This document shows positions 32,684 to 41,959 of a DNA stretch of 64,000 nt, piece by piece. The translations under genes and the position numbers were made by a program. Origin of the DNA: CBDATA01 sp965215615 (GTDB lineage Bacteria; Acidobacteriota; Vicinamibacteria; Marinacidobacterales; Marinacidobacteraceae); contig OZ244068.1 of NCBI GenBank assembly GCA_965215615.1, positions 868,001 to 932,000 of the forward strand. The letters are read 5' to 3'. Numbering within the stretch: the first letter of the stretch is position 1; the number at the start of each line of letters is the position of its first letter. The notes beneath the pieces were generated by a model. The model had not been told where the DNA came from and did no database searches. It saw only the letters and a program-made list of their open reading frames with translations.

Positions 32684-34234
32684 TCAGGCTTCGGCGACTT
32701 CGAACGCGGTGATGTTGCGGGTTTCGCTGCTGAACTCCACGCCCACGAGGTGGATCGGCTCGCCGCTTCCCCGGTATTTCGCCGCATAATCCCGATCCCG
32801 CAACTGGGCGAGCGCAGCGCCCGCCGATGCCTGCTCGACGACCTTGAACTCGAACAGATACACATGGCCCCCCGCCCGCACCGCCATGTCGAGTCTTCCC
32901 TGGTTGCTCGAATCCTCCACCGTGACCTCGTACCCGAGCGCCGCGAAGTACGAGTAGAAGATGCTCGCGTAGTACCCCTCGTAGCGGGCGATGTCGTTCT
33001 TCGTGTACCACTCGTACGGGATGCTGGCGAAGAAGGCGTGGAACAGCTCTTCGAGCCCCGCGCAATCGTGGGATTCGAGCAGTCGCGCCAGCCGTTCACT
33101 GTTCGCGTCCTGTTTCGCCGGGTTCCGCACCAGACCCGTGAGCAGGTGCTCGTTCAGTGCCTGCCGCACCTCCCGGTTCGGGTACCCGAGCCGGTAGGTG
33201 GTTTGCCCGGCCCGTGTCTTTTCTTCCGCGATCGTCAGATACCCCGTCTGGAACAGGAGCGCCTCGGTCCCGATCTCCTCCACGTCGAACACCGACAGCA
33301 GCGACTCGGTGCTCAGGGTTCCGTCGAGCGATACCGAAGACACCCCCCGCTCGATCAGCGTCTCCACCAGGAACTTCGGGGTTCCGGTCTCGAACCAGTG
33401 CCCCGAGAACTTCCGGCTGTCGAAGAGCCGCAGCAATCCGTAGGGGTTATAGACCCGCTTCCCGCCGCCCCACGAATAGCCGTTGTACCAGTCGCGGACC
33501 TTCTCCCGGTCGAGTCCTTCGAGTTCCGGAGCGAAGACGGTGTCGAGATCTTCCTCCCGGTAGCCGCAGATGTCCCCGTAGCGGGAGTCGAGCGTGATGT
33601 CCGTCAGGTTGTTCAGCTCGGAGAAGAGGCTGACCTTGGTGAACTTGCTGACCCCGGTGAGCATGGCGAAACGGATCGCGGCATCGCTCGCCTTGATGAC
33701 CCCGTAGAACCCCCGGAGCGCTTCCCGGTGCGCGATCGCGACTTCGGGCTTTGCGAGGGTGTCGAGGATGGGCTTGTCGTACTCGTCCACCAGCACCACG
33801 ACCCGCTGGCCGGCCTGCTCGTGGAGCGTCCAGATCAGATGCCCGAAGCGATCCGCTGGTCGTTCGTAGCGCTTTTCGATTCCGTGAGCTGCTTCGAGCC
33901 GGTCGAACTGGACCGCAAGCCCCGCCCGCAGATCCTCCGGCGTTCCGTAGCTGCCGCCGGCGAAATCGAGCCGGACCACCGGATACCGGACCGACCAGTC
34001 CCAGTCGCCTTCGATCGCGAGCCCCCGGAAGAGCGCCTCGTTCCCCTCGAAGAGTTCCTTGATCGTGTCGAGCAGCAGGCTCTTCCCGAACCGGCGCGGC
34101 CGCGACAGGAAGTAGTACTTGCCCCGGCCCACCAGCAATGCGATCCCCGGCGTCTTGTCCACGTAGTAGTGGTCCTCCTCCCGGATCTCGCGGAAGGTCT
34201 GGATCCCGAGGGGAAGTCGCCGCCTGCCGCTCAT
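32684..34234 (-). CDS. AAA-ATPase-like / PD-(D/E)xK nuclease-fold protein
   Basis: This 516-residue protein has the AAA-ATPase-like (PF09820) N-terminal domain followed by the PDDEXK_9 domain. Visible motifs are the opening LPLGIQTFREIREEDHYYVDKT, the modified P-loop LSRPRRFGKSLLLDTI, Walker B VVVLVDEYDKPIL, sensor-like LTGVSKFTKVSLFSELNNLTDIT, WYNGYSWGG and, near residue 465-490, the nuclease-type GRLDMAVR...VYLFEFKV (D...ExK). This family is abundant, often in many divergent copies per genome, and its role is unresolved. Its ATG overlaps the stop of the nitrilase-family gene upstream (ATGA). It converges on the DUF4276 gene. Confidence 0.88.
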   Translation of the reverse strand: MSGRRRLPLGIQTFREIREEDHYYVDKTPGIALLVGRGKYYFLSRPRRFGKSLLLDTIKELFEGNEALFRGLAIEGDWDWSVRYPVVRLDFAGGSYGTPEDLRAGLAVQFDRLEAAHGIEKRYERPADRFGHLIWTLHEQAGQRVVVLVDEYDKPILDTLAKPEVAIAHREALRGFYGVIKASDAAIRFAMLTGVSKFTKVSLFSELNNLTDITLDSRYGDICGYREEDLDTVFAPELEGLDREKVRDWYNGYSWGGGKRVYNPYGLLRLFDSRKFSGHWFETGTPKFLVETLIERGVSSVSLDGTLSTESLLSVFDVEEIGTEALLFQTGYLTIAEEKTRAGQTTYRLGYPNREVRQALNEHLLTGLVRNPAKQDANSERLARLLESHDCAGLEELFHAFFASIPYEWYTKNDIARYEGYYASIFYSYFAALGYEVTVEDSSNQGRLDMAVRAGGHVYLFEFKVVEQASAGAALAQLRDRDYAAKYRGSGEPIHLVGVEFSSETRNITAFEVAEA

Positions 34235-35070
34235 CCTGATCCCGTCTCCTCCGTCCCGGCCCGTGCCACCCGCCGCCAGGCTTTCTCATAGACATCGGCA
34301 CGCACATCGAGATAGCCGGGATACTCCCGTCGCGCCGCTTCGAGCGCCGCCTTCGTGAGCGTCACCACCGCCACCGGGTCGGTGGTTTCCAGCAGGATGT
34401 CGCCGCAAGGCCCGATCGCGATCGAGGCTCCTCCCATGACGGCGTCGAGCCGGTTGACCGAGATCCCGTATGCGCAACTCGTCACCGCATTCGCGCGGAG
34501 GACCATCCGCCAGCGCAGGTACGACTCCGGCGGGGTGGCCCTCGGCATCAGGATCGCCTCGGCACCCAGCGCCGCGACCGCGCTCACGCCCTGCGGCCGG
34601 TTCACGTCCGAGCAGATCTGGACACCGACATTCCAGCCGGCGAGCCGCGCCGGAGCGGGCAGGTGGTCGCCGGGTTCGTAGTGGCTCGTTTCCCGGAAAC
34701 CCTCCTCGTCGGGGAGGTGGATCTTGCGGTAGCGCAGCAAGACTTCGCCATTCCGGTCGAAGAGGAGGGCGGTGTTGTGGCGGCGTCCGGTGTCCGGATC
34801 GCGCACGATCGCGCCACCGAGGACGGCGAGGCCGGCCGTTCGAGCCGCGTTTGCGAGCGCCTGATGACGCGGGCCGTCCGGAGCTTCGGCATCTTCGTCG
34901 CGCGGTTGTCTCGAAAGAGGAGCCCACTCGTTGAGCGGGAGTTCGGGCAGCACCGCCAACCGGGCACCGAGCTCCCCGGCTTTCTCGAGATGTTCCCGAA
35001 GACGGCCGAGGGCACCCGCATCGGGGAAGACATCGGTGACGAGCGCGATGGTCAGCCGTTCGAGAGGCAA
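34231..35070 (-). CDS. Carbon-nitrogen hydrolase (nitrilase superfamily)
   Basis: This 279-residue enzyme has the Glu-Lys-Cys triad of the nitrilase/amidase superfamily: Glu43 in AVLPELPLNEW, Lys116 in LRYRKIHLPDEEGF and Cys153 in VGVQICSDVNRP. The sequence between is typical of plant- and bacterial-type N-carbamoylputrescine amidase or omega-amidase-like branches, but the CSDVNRP following Cys is not that of aliphatic amidases. The substrate cannot be set from sequence. It is the first gene of a coupled pair with the AAA-like/PD-DExK gene and is divergent from paralog D with about 70 bp between the starts. Confidence 0.82.
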   Translation of the reverse strand: MPLERLTIALVTDVFPDAGALGRLREHLEKAGELGARLAVLPELPLNEWAPLSRQPRDEDAEAPDGPRHQALANAARTAGLAVLGGAIVRDPDTGRRHNTALLFDRNGEVLLRYRKIHLPDEEGFRETSHYEPGDHLPAPARLAGWNVGVQICSDVNRPQGVSAVAALGAEAILMPRATPPESYLRWRMVLRANAVTSCAYGISVNRLDAVMGGASIAIGPCGDILLETTDPVAVVTLTKAALEAARREYPGYLDVRADVYEKAWRRVARAGTEETGSG

Positions 35071-35141
35071 GGGAGAAGAGGGGGCGTGGCGGGGTTTGAC
35101 GGGAATATAGTCTCCCGGTGAAAGACCGAGTCTTCGGTCCG

Positions 35142-37217
35142 ATGGAAACCATGCTCCGAACCGTCCGCATCCTCCCGATCTGCCTCCCGATCTTTCTCGT
35201 CGCGTTCCTTCCCGCCTCCCTGGTGTTCGCCCAGGAGGAGGAAGCCGAAGCAGGCCCCGAACCCGCCGAACTCATCGTCACGCCCGCCGAACTCACGCTG
35301 GAGGTGGGGGAAACCGCGACCCTCGCCGCCGAAGTCCGGGACGGTGAGGGCAACGCGATGGACAGGACGGTGGTGTTCTTCTCGCGCCAACGCCGTTTCG
35401 TCGGTGTCAATCCGGCGGGTGTCGTGGAGGCCCATCGGCCGGGGGAACACACCCTGATCGCCATGGTTCCGAAAGACCCGGAGGACACCGACCGGCGCGC
35501 CGAGCCGGCCGTCGTCGTGGAGATTCCGGTCACCATTCCGAACCCGCCGGTGGCGGAAGTAGGGGTGGCGGACCTTCCCGGAAGGCTCTACGCCGGGACG
35601 GAAGTGGGCCTCCGGCCGGTGGTCACCGACACCTCGGGTGCGAAGCGGATCGACACCGAGGTTCGCTGGAGCGTTGCCGACGCTTCGGTAGCGACCGTGG
35701 ACGCGCTCGGCGTGCTTTCTCTCGAGGGGCCGGGAAGGACGACGCTGATGGTCGGCTCGGAAGCGGTGGAAACCGAGGTTCCGCTCACCGTGATGGCGAA
35801 CCCGGCGGTTTCGATCACGCTCGAAGCGAGCGAAACGGGCGAAATGAGGCCGGCCCGCACCGGGGACGTGGTGTTCTTCACCGCGACGGTGTCCGATGCT
35901 GCCGGGAATCCGGTCCCCGACTACCCGGTCCAGTTTTCGACTTCGGCCGTTCCCGCCGCGGCGATCGTGGCACCGGGATCCACCGGGCAGGTGGAGCAGG
36001 ACGGATCCTTCGTCGCGGAGCGCTCCGGTGTCCATACGGTGGTGGCCGATGGCTTCACGGTCTCTGCGTCCCGGAGCATCGAGGTGTCCTCGCGCAGTGT
36101 CCGGAAGGATGTCGAGATCCTGGGGCAAGCACCGGTCCGTGACCGCCATACCTCCGACCTCTGGGTCTGGGAAGGACTCGACGGCCGCGACTACGCGGTC
36201 ACCGGTACCTGGGGTGCGGATGGCCACGCGTATTTCTGGGACGTGACCGATCCTGCGGCGATGAGCCTCATCGACACGGTTCGGGTGGATGCCCGGACGG
36301 TGAACGACGTGAAGGTTTCGGAGGATGGCCGGTTCTGCGTGATCAGTCGGGAAGGGGCCTCGAACCGCCGGAACGGTCTCGTGATCCTCGACGTGAGCGA
36401 TCCCCTGAACGGCATTTCGGTGATCGCCCGCTACGACGATCAGTTGACCGGCGGAGTCCACAACGTGTTCATCGCCGAGGAGCACATCTACGCACTCTCG
36501 GCGGGCCGGCGCTACGACATCCTGAACGCCGAAGACCCGGCCAATCCGTACCGGGTGGGGCGTTTCGAGCTCGACACTCCCGGCCGCAGCATCCACGACG
36601 TGTGGGTCCACGAGGGCATCGCCTACAGCTCGAACTGGCAGGACGGCGTGGTGGCGGTGGATGTCGGTGGGGGCGGCATGGGCGGCGCTCCGAACAACCC
36701 GGTGATGCTCGGGAGCGCGACCTATCCGAGCGGCTGGAACCACGCGGCCTACCCGTACCGGAGCCAGTCCACCGGCAAGTTCCTGATGATCGGCGGCGAC
36801 GAGGCGTTCCCGTACCAGACCATCGAAGAAACGGGCGCCCCCGATCGGGCTGCCGGCTGGATCCACATCTTCGAGTGGGAGAACTGGGACGAGCCGCGTG
36901 AGGTGGCGCGCTACCAGGTTCCGGAGGCCGGGACCCACAACCTGTGGGTGGAGGACGACATCCTCTACATCGCCTACTACAACGCGGGGCTCCGGGTGGT
37001 GGACATCTCGGGCGAGCTGCGTGGCGATCTCTATCGGCAAGGACGCGAGATCGCCCACTTCCTGCCCCAGGACCCCGAGAGCTTCCTCCCGAACTCGGCC
37101 ATGGCATGGGGGCCGCAGCCTTACAAGGGAAACATCTTCATCGCCGACCACAACTCCGGGCTCTGGGCCGTCAAGCTCGTGGATGCGGCTCCGCTGGATC
37201 CTGGCGAGCCGCAGTGA
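35142..37217 (+). CDS. Secreted Big-domain / LVIVD-type beta-propeller protein, paralog D
   Basis: This fourth copy has about 691 residues from the ATG at 35142; GTG at 35118 would add eight residues. Signal peptide core is ILPICLPIFLVAFLPASLVFAQ, followed by EEEAEAGPEPAELIVTPAELTLEVG, three Ig-like domains and the propeller ending GLWAVKLVDAAPLDPGEPQ. It has a three-residue insertion (GEMRP region near 35840) relative to C, and is otherwise a mosaic: near-identical to C at 35469-35839 and 36267-36820, diverged elsewhere, including a segment resembling paralog A (TGTWGADGHAYFWDVTDP). It lies 4.4 kb downstream of C, beyond the ATPase and minus-strand genes. Confidence 0.83.
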   Translation: METMLRTVRILPICLPIFLVAFLPASLVFAQEEEAEAGPEPAELIVTPAELTLEVGETATLAAEVRDGEGNAMDRTVVFFSRQRRFVGVNPAGVVEAHRPGEHTLIAMVPKDPEDTDRRAEPAVVVEIPVTIPNPPVAEVGVADLPGRLYAGTEVGLRPVVTDTSGAKRIDTEVRWSVADASVATVDALGVLSLEGPGRTTLMVGSEAVETEVPLTVMANPAVSITLEASETGEMRPARTGDVVFFTATVSDAAGNPVPDYPVQFSTSAVPAAAIVAPGSTGQVEQDGSFVAERSGVHTVVADGFTVSASRSIEVSSRSVRKDVEILGQAPVRDRHTSDLWVWEGLDGRDYAVTGTWGADGHAYFWDVTDPAAMSLIDTVRVDARTVNDVKVSEDGRFCVISREGASNRRNGLVILDVSDPLNGISVIARYDDQLTGGVHNVFIAEEHIYALSAGRRYDILNAEDPANPYRVGRFELDTPGRSIHDVWVHEGIAYSSNWQDGVVAVDVGGGGMGGAPNNPVMLGSATYPSGWNHAAYPYRSQSTGKFLMIGGDEAFPYQTIEETGAPDRAAGWIHIFEWENWDEPREVARYQVPEAGTHNLWVEDDILYIAYYNAGLRVVDISGELRGDLYRQGREIAHFLPQDPESFLPNSAMAWGPQPYKGNIFIADHNSGLWAVKLVDAAPLDPGEPQ

Positions 37218-37238
37218 CCGGCGGGAGGGCAACCGGAA

Positions 37239-37685
37239 ATGAAACACGCTCATACCGTCAGTTGGCTGCTGTTCGCGGTTCTCGGCGGTGCCTATCTCGG
37301 GATGTCGCTGGTTTCGGTGTCGAACGCCTATCTGAACCCCGAAAACGACCTGATCGCCGGGCAGTACACGCCGGCGGTTCTCGCGGATGGCGACCCGGCT
37401 CTCGAAGCCGCGCTTTCGGCCCGCCGGGGGACCGCGGCGGCTTTCGGGGTTTCCTACGCGGTGCTGATGCTCGCGGTCGCCTTCTTTCCCTATCGGCACC
37501 GGCGCGCCCGGTGGGCCCTTGCGGCCCTGACCGTGGCTTCGCTCCTGAACGCCGGCATCATCCTGCTTCGCGCCCCCCTGCTTCAGACGCATATCGGCCT
37601 GCTGGGCGGAACCGCACCCCTTGCGATCACGGTGCTGGCCGCGGTCCTCGGAGCGCTCGCCTCGCGTCCGGCAGCCGAAGCCTGA
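37239..37685 (+). CDS. Small four-helix membrane protein, function unknown
   Basis: The 148-residue protein has about four membrane helices (VSWLLFAVLGGAYLGMSLVSV, AAAFGVSYAVLMLAVAFFPY, RWALAALTVASLLNAGIILL, APLAITVLAAVLGALAS). I do not recognise a family. The ATG follows GGGAGGGCAACCGGAA, 21 bp after paralog D, so the two are likely co-transcribed. The first periplasmic loop carries SNAYLNPENDLIAGQYTP. Confidence 0.7.
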   Translation: MKHAHTVSWLLFAVLGGAYLGMSLVSVSNAYLNPENDLIAGQYTPAVLADGDPALEAALSARRGTAAAFGVSYAVLMLAVAFFPYRHRRARWALAALTVASLLNAGIILLRAPLLQTHIGLLGGTAPLAITVLAAVLGALASRPAAEA

Positions 37686-37725
37686 GCCCCGGCGGGGCGG
37701 TTTCCCGCAGGATTCCTGCCGCCCG

Positions 37726-40605
37726 ATGAACGAACTGGCGCGCGATCTCGCCGACCGGATCGAGGGAGATGTCCGGTTCGACCGGGCCACCCGCATCCTC
37801 TACGCGAACGATGCGAGCATGTACCAGATCGAGCCGCTCGGGGTGGTGTTTCCGAAGCACGCCGGGGATGTAGCGGAGGCGATCCGGGTCGCGGAGCGCG
37901 CCCGGGCACCGGTTCTGCCGCGCGGAGGCGGAACCTCGCTGGCCGGGCAGGCGGTCGGTGAAGCGGTCATCCTCGACCTCTCGCGCCATTTCCGGGACAT
38001 CCTCGAGGTGAACCGGGAGGAGCTCTGGGCGCGTGTCCAGCCGGGCGTGGTGCAGGATTCCTTTTCGGCCGGGCTCGCCCGGTTCGGCCTTCGTTTCGGC
38101 CCCGAGACCTCCACCTCCAACCGCGCCAACCTCGGCGGGATGATCGGCAACAACAGCGCGGGAGCCCGTTCGCTCGTCTACGGCAAGACGGTCGAGAACG
38201 TTCTCGACGCGACGGCGGTGTTTGCCGATGGCTCGACCGAACAGCTCGGCTGGATGAGCTGGCGCGAGATCCGCCGCCGGGCTCTACGGGATCCGGAGGA
38301 CCGGGGCGTGGTGGCGCGGGTCCTGCGCGAGATCCTCGAGATTCGCGAGACCTGCGCCGACGATATCCGCGCCCGGTTTCCGCGGATTCCCCGTCGCGTC
38401 TCCGGTTACAACCTGGATCTGCTGCTCGACCCGGAAGGGGTCAACCTGGCCCACCTGCTGGTCGGCTCCGAAGGCACGCTCGGCGCGGTGGTGGAAGCCC
38501 GGGTCCGCCTTCACCACCTGCCGCCGGCGGTGGGTCTCGCGGTGCTCCATTTCGACGACCTGCTCCCCGCGCTGGATGCCGGAGTCGTCGCCCTCGATTG
38601 CCATCCCACGGCGGTCGAGCTGGTGGATCGGATGGTGCTCGATCTGGCGCGCGAGTCGCTCGAATACTCCCGGCGGATCGGCTTCGTCGAAGGAAACCCG
38701 GGAGCGCTGATCCTGGTCGAGTTCGCGGGGCAGACCCCGGGCGACGTGATCTCGAAGCTCGACCGGCTGGAGCGGAAACTGGGCGGTCGGGGGCAGCCGA
38801 TGCTGCGATTTCTCGACCCGGCCGAGCAGGCGAATGTCTGGAAGGTTCGGAAGGCGGCGCTCCCGCTGCTGTTGAGCCTGCCGGGGGATCGCAAGCCGAT
38901 CGCATTCGTCGAGGACACTGCGGTGGAGCCCGACCGGCTTCCCGAGTTCATCCACCGCTTCGAGGAAATCCTGGCCGGGAGCGGCACCGAGGGGAGTTTT
39001 TACGCGCACGCCGGAGCTGGCTGCCTCCACATCCGGCCGCTCATCAATCTCAAGGAATCGAGCGAGATCCGCAAGATGGAGCGGATCGCCGACGAGATTT
39101 GCGAGCTGGTTCTCGACTTCGGCGGGGCGATGAGCGGCGAACACGGAGACGGTCTCGCGAGGAGCCATTTCAGCCGCCGGACGTTCGGCGACCGGATCTA
39201 CGAGGCGTTTCGCGGACTCAAGCGGGCTTTCGATCCGTTCGGGGTCATGAACCCGGGGAAGGTGGTGGATGCCCCCGGAATGGCCGAGAACCTCCGCTAC
39301 GGGGAGCACTACCGGGCCATCGAGCTTCCCACCGTGTTTCCGTACCGGCGGGAGGGCGGATTTGCCCGCGCCGTCGAGCTCTGTAACGGGGCCGGGGTCT
39401 GCCGCAAGGAGCGCGCCGGCACGATGTGTCCGAGTTTCATGGTGACCCGCGAGGAGGAGCACTCGACCCGCGGCCGGGCGAACCTGTTGCGCGCGATGCT
39501 CGATGGCCGGCTCTCTCCGGGCGAGGAATCCGAGAACCGGGTGAAGGAGGCTCTCGACCTCTGCCTCTCGTGCAAGGCGTGCAAGGCGGAGTGTCCGTCC
39601 GGGGTGGACATGGCGCGGCTGAAGGCGGACTTTTTGCACCACTACCACCGGGATCGTCGTCGCTCGCTCCCGGATCGCATCTTCGGTGCGCCCGAGGTTC
39701 TGGCTCGCTTCGCCTCCTGGTTCGGCCCGCTTTCCGGCCATCTGGGCCGGACCCGGATGGTGCGCCGGCTCGCAGCCCGCGTCCTCGACCTCCATCCGGA
39801 GAGGAGCCTGCCGGTGCCCGCCCCCCGGACGTTCGTGTCCTGGTTCTCGAAGGTCAGCCGGGAGTTCGAGCCGATGCGTCCCCGCGGCGAAGTGGCTGTT
39901 TTCCCCGATACCTTCACCAACTACTTCGACCCCGGAATCGGACGTGCCGCCTGCGAACTGCTCTGGGCGCTCGACTACCGGGTCACGCTGACTCCGGCCG
40001 TCTGCTGCGGTCGTCCGGCCATCTCCCGGGGGCAGCTCGACCGGGCCAGCCGGCTGGCACGGGCAAGCATCAGCGCCCTTGCTCCGGTGGCAGAGCGCGG
40101 CGTTCCGATCCTCGGACTGGAGCCTTCCTGCCTGCTCGGTTTCCGGGACGAGATTCCGGATCTCGTTCCTCAGGATCTACGCGGGGCGGCTTCGTCGGTC
40201 GCCGATGCCTCCTTGCTGCTGGACGAGTTCCTGGGCCGTGAGACGGAGGCGATCGCCCGCCTGTTCGATGGCCGGGCGGCGGACATCCCGGCGGTGGTTC
40301 ACGGGCACTGCCACCAGAAAGCCTTCTGTGGCGCAGAGACGATCACGGGACCGCTCGAAGCGGCCGGCGCCCGGGTCACGACGCTCGATGCCGGCTGCTG
40401 CGGCATGGCCGGGAGCTTTGGCTATACCCGCGACCACTTCGTGATTTCCCGGGATATCGGAGAGCGGGTGCTGTTCCCGGCGGTGCGCTCGATGCCGCCC
40501 GAAGCCACCCTGGTCGCTACCGGAACCTCCTGCCGCCACCAGCTTCTCGACGTGGTGGGCATCGAGGCCCTGCATCCGGCGGAATATCTGATCCGGCTGC
40601 TGTAG
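37726..40605 (+). CDS. FAD-linked oxidase fused to 4Fe-4S / CCG-domain oxidoreductase
   Basis: This 959-residue fusion resembles GlcD-GlpC (D-lactate / D-2-hydroxyacid dehydrogenase) proteins. The N-terminal half binds FAD (PRGGGTSLAGQAVGEAVILDLSRH, GPETSTSNRANLGGMIGNNSAGARSLVYGKT) and continues into the FAD-oxidase C-terminal domain (YAHAGAGCLHIRP, AMSGEHGDGLARS). Near residue 545-630 come two ferredoxin-type motifs (CNGAGVCRKERAGTMCPS, CLSCKACKAECPSG). The C-terminal part has two CCG heterodisulfide-reductase-like motifs (AVCCGRPAISRG, AGCCGMAGSFGY). It probably oxidises a 2-hydroxyacid such as D-lactate or D-2-hydroxyglutarate and passes electrons through its clusters. The substrate is inferred only from family knowledge. 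Start is the ATG at 37726. Confidence 0.9.
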   Translation: MNELARDLADRIEGDVRFDRATRILYANDASMYQIEPLGVVFPKHAGDVAEAIRVAERARAPVLPRGGGTSLAGQAVGEAVILDLSRHFRDILEVNREELWARVQPGVVQDSFSAGLARFGLRFGPETSTSNRANLGGMIGNNSAGARSLVYGKTVENVLDATAVFADGSTEQLGWMSWREIRRRALRDPEDRGVVARVLREILEIRETCADDIRARFPRIPRRVSGYNLDLLLDPEGVNLAHLLVGSEGTLGAVVEARVRLHHLPPAVGLAVLHFDDLLPALDAGVVALDCHPTAVELVDRMVLDLARESLEYSRRIGFVEGNPGALILVEFAGQTPGDVISKLDRLERKLGGRGQPMLRFLDPAEQANVWKVRKAALPLLLSLPGDRKPIAFVEDTAVEPDRLPEFIHRFEEILAGSGTEGSFYAHAGAGCLHIRPLINLKESSEIRKMERIADEICELVLDFGGAMSGEHGDGLARSHFSRRTFGDRIYEAFRGLKRAFDPFGVMNPGKVVDAPGMAENLRYGEHYRAIELPTVFPYRREGGFARAVELCNGAGVCRKERAGTMCPSFMVTREEEHSTRGRANLLRAMLDGRLSPGEESENRVKEALDLCLSCKACKAECPSGVDMARLKADFLHHYHRDRRRSLPDRIFGAPEVLARFASWFGPLSGHLGRTRMVRRLAARVLDLHPERSLPVPAPRTFVSWFSKVSREFEPMRPRGEVAVFPDTFTNYFDPGIGRAACELLWALDYRVTLTPAVCCGRPAISRGQLDRASRLARASISALAPVAERGVPILGLEPSCLLGFRDEIPDLVPQDLRGAASSVADASLLLDEFLGRETEAIARLFDGRAADIPAVVHGHCHQKAFCGAETITGPLEAAGARVTTLDAGCCGMAGSFGYTRDHFVISRDIGERVLFPAVRSMPPEATLVATGTSCRHQLLDVVGIEALHPAEYLIRLL

Positions 40606-40617
40606 TCCCGTTTTTCC

Positions 40618-41067
40618 TTATTCCTCCTCCTCGCTGGTCGAGGTGGGCTGGAACAGGAAATCCCACTCGCGGTAACGCCGGGCACCCTGGTAGGGCCGCA
40701 AACTCAGCTCTTCGCTCGTGCTTCGGACCCCGAGAATCCCGGGCTCCTCGTCCTCGACCGTGACGGCTTCCCGCACGAGGAAGAAGGGCCGCCGCGCGAC
40801 CGGATCGGTCCACACCCGCCGCAGGTAGCGCTCTTCCACCAGTTGGTCGAGGGTTTCGGGCAGCGTGCCCGGCCGGTCGGAGGCGAACATCCCGATGGCG
40901 CGGACGATGGCTTCCCCCCGGAACACGAGCTCCGCTTCCCGCTCGCGCTTGAGCACCTGGGTCCAGCGGGCCCCTGCCGCGGTCAACCCGATCCCGAGGA
41001 TGACGAGCGCGATGAGGACCGCGAAGAGCACGTACCCGGCCTCACCGGGACGGCCTCTTGCTACCAC
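40618..41067 (-). CDS. Type II secretion/type IV pilin-like pseudopilin (third in cluster)
   Basis: The 149-residue protein has a prepilin-like N-terminus: short basic leader ARGRPGEAG then YVLFAVLIALVILGIGLTAAG as the hydrophobic helix. The usual Glu at +5 is missing; Ala occupies it. The soluble domain has LPETLDQLVEERYLRRVWTDPVARRPFFLV, the GspG-like 'DPxxxxPxxY'-type region. The GTG start at 41067 overlaps the preceding pseudopilin stop by 7 bp. It is the last gene of a four-gene minus-strand cluster and ends with a poly-acidic tail (SEEEE). Confidence 0.75.
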   Translation of the reverse strand: MVARGRPGEAGYVLFAVLIALVILGIGLTAAGARWTQVLKREREAELVFRGEAIVRAIGMFASDRPGTLPETLDQLVEERYLRRVWTDPVARRPFFLVREAVTVEDEEPGILGVRSTSEELSLRPYQGARRYREWDFLFQPTSTSEEEE

Positions 41068-41480
41068 TCGTTGTAGGGAATCCCGTTGCTGCCGACCTCG
41101 GTGGAGCGGCTGCGGACATCCGAAACCCCCGCCGGCGATTCGGGGAAGAGGGGGTCGTACCCATCCCGCACTTCGTCCCAGTTGATGGATTCGGTCATCG
41201 GGTCGGCCGGGACTTCGCGGAGGTATCCGGCGACCACCAGCTCTGCGAGGCTCGCCGGAAATTCGTCGCGGTCGGCCCGGTACTGGTCGAGCCGCTCCCG
41301 AAGTACCGCCAGGTTGTGCTCGAGCACCGCCTCCCGGGAGCGCTGGATCTGTGCCTGGTAGCGGGGAATCGCCATCCCGAAGAGCACGCCGAGTACCACG
41401 AGTACCAGCACCATCTCGATGAAGCTGAACCCCGCCTGCCGGCGGGAGAGGTGCCCCGGAAGTCCGACCCGTTTCACCAT
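41061..41480 (-). CDS. GspG-like major pseudopilin
   Basis: The 139-residue protein has a canonical prepilin signal: SRRQAG|FSFIEMVLVLVVLGVLFGMAIPRY with Glu at +5 and Gly at -1. The C-terminal domain has LRERLDQYRADRDEFPASLAELVVAGYLREVPADPMTESINWDEV, matching the T2SS GspG helix-loop and calcium-loop pattern. It overlaps the genes on both sides by 7 bp. Together with GspF it implies a type II secretion- or Tad/pilus-type assembly, but ATPase, secretin and GspO are not in the window. Confidence 0.82.
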   Translation of the reverse strand: MVKRVGLPGHLSRRQAGFSFIEMVLVLVVLGVLFGMAIPRYQAQIQRSREAVLEHNLAVLRERLDQYRADRDEFPASLAELVVAGYLREVPADPMTESINWDEVRDGYDPLFPESPAGVSDVRSRSTEVGSNGIPYNEW

Positions 41481-41959
41481 TCCCGATACCGCGTCCCGTC
41501 GAGAGCCAAGCTGGTGGATCTCGATCTCACATCGTACACGTTCTGTCCCCCCCAGGAAGAGGTGTCGGGTTCGTCCTGGTAGGAGCGAAGCAGCCAGTCC
41601 GGCCTGCCGGTCATCGGGTCCACCGGGATGCGGCGAAGGAAGCGGAGCCTGCGGACGCGGCCGTCCGGGTCCGGCGGGGAAGGGGCACCGTCCACCAGGG
41701 TTTCGAGGTCGGGTGGATAGTTCTCGTGCTCGGGGAGGAGGAAGCCGGGATCCAGTTGCCCGTCCTCCGCCGCTTCGCGGTAGGCATCGATGGCGGTTCG
41801 CATCATCCTGAGATCCCGGGAGAGCTCCACTTCCCGTGCCCGGATGTTCGCCACCTTGGCCACCGGGATGATGGCGAGTGCCAGCAGGGAGATCACCGCG
41901 GCGGCGATCACCAGTTCGATGAGGGTGAAACCGGCCGCGCGGCGGGATGGGAAGTGCAT
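41474..41959 (-). CDS. GspG/GspH-like pseudopilin
   Basis: The 161-residue protein begins MHFPSRRAAG|FTLIELVIAAAVISLLALAIIP, a textbook class III prepilin leader with Glu at +5. The soluble part has LRMMRTAIDAYREAAEDG, LPPDLETLVDG-type and FLRRIPVDPMTGRPDW segments resembling GspG. All three pseudopilins in this cluster end in the same kind of motif (VRSRST...YREW / YNEW), which suggests they arose by duplication. Its ATG shares one base with the gspF stop (TGATG). Confidence 0.82.
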   Translation of the reverse strand: MHFPSRRAAGFTLIELVIAAAVISLLALAIIPVAKVANIRAREVELSRDLRMMRTAIDAYREAAEDGQLDPGFLLPEHENYPPDLETLVDGAPSPPDPDGRVRRLRFLRRIPVDPMTGRPDWLLRSYQDEPDTSSWGGQNVYDVRSRSTSLALDGTRYREW

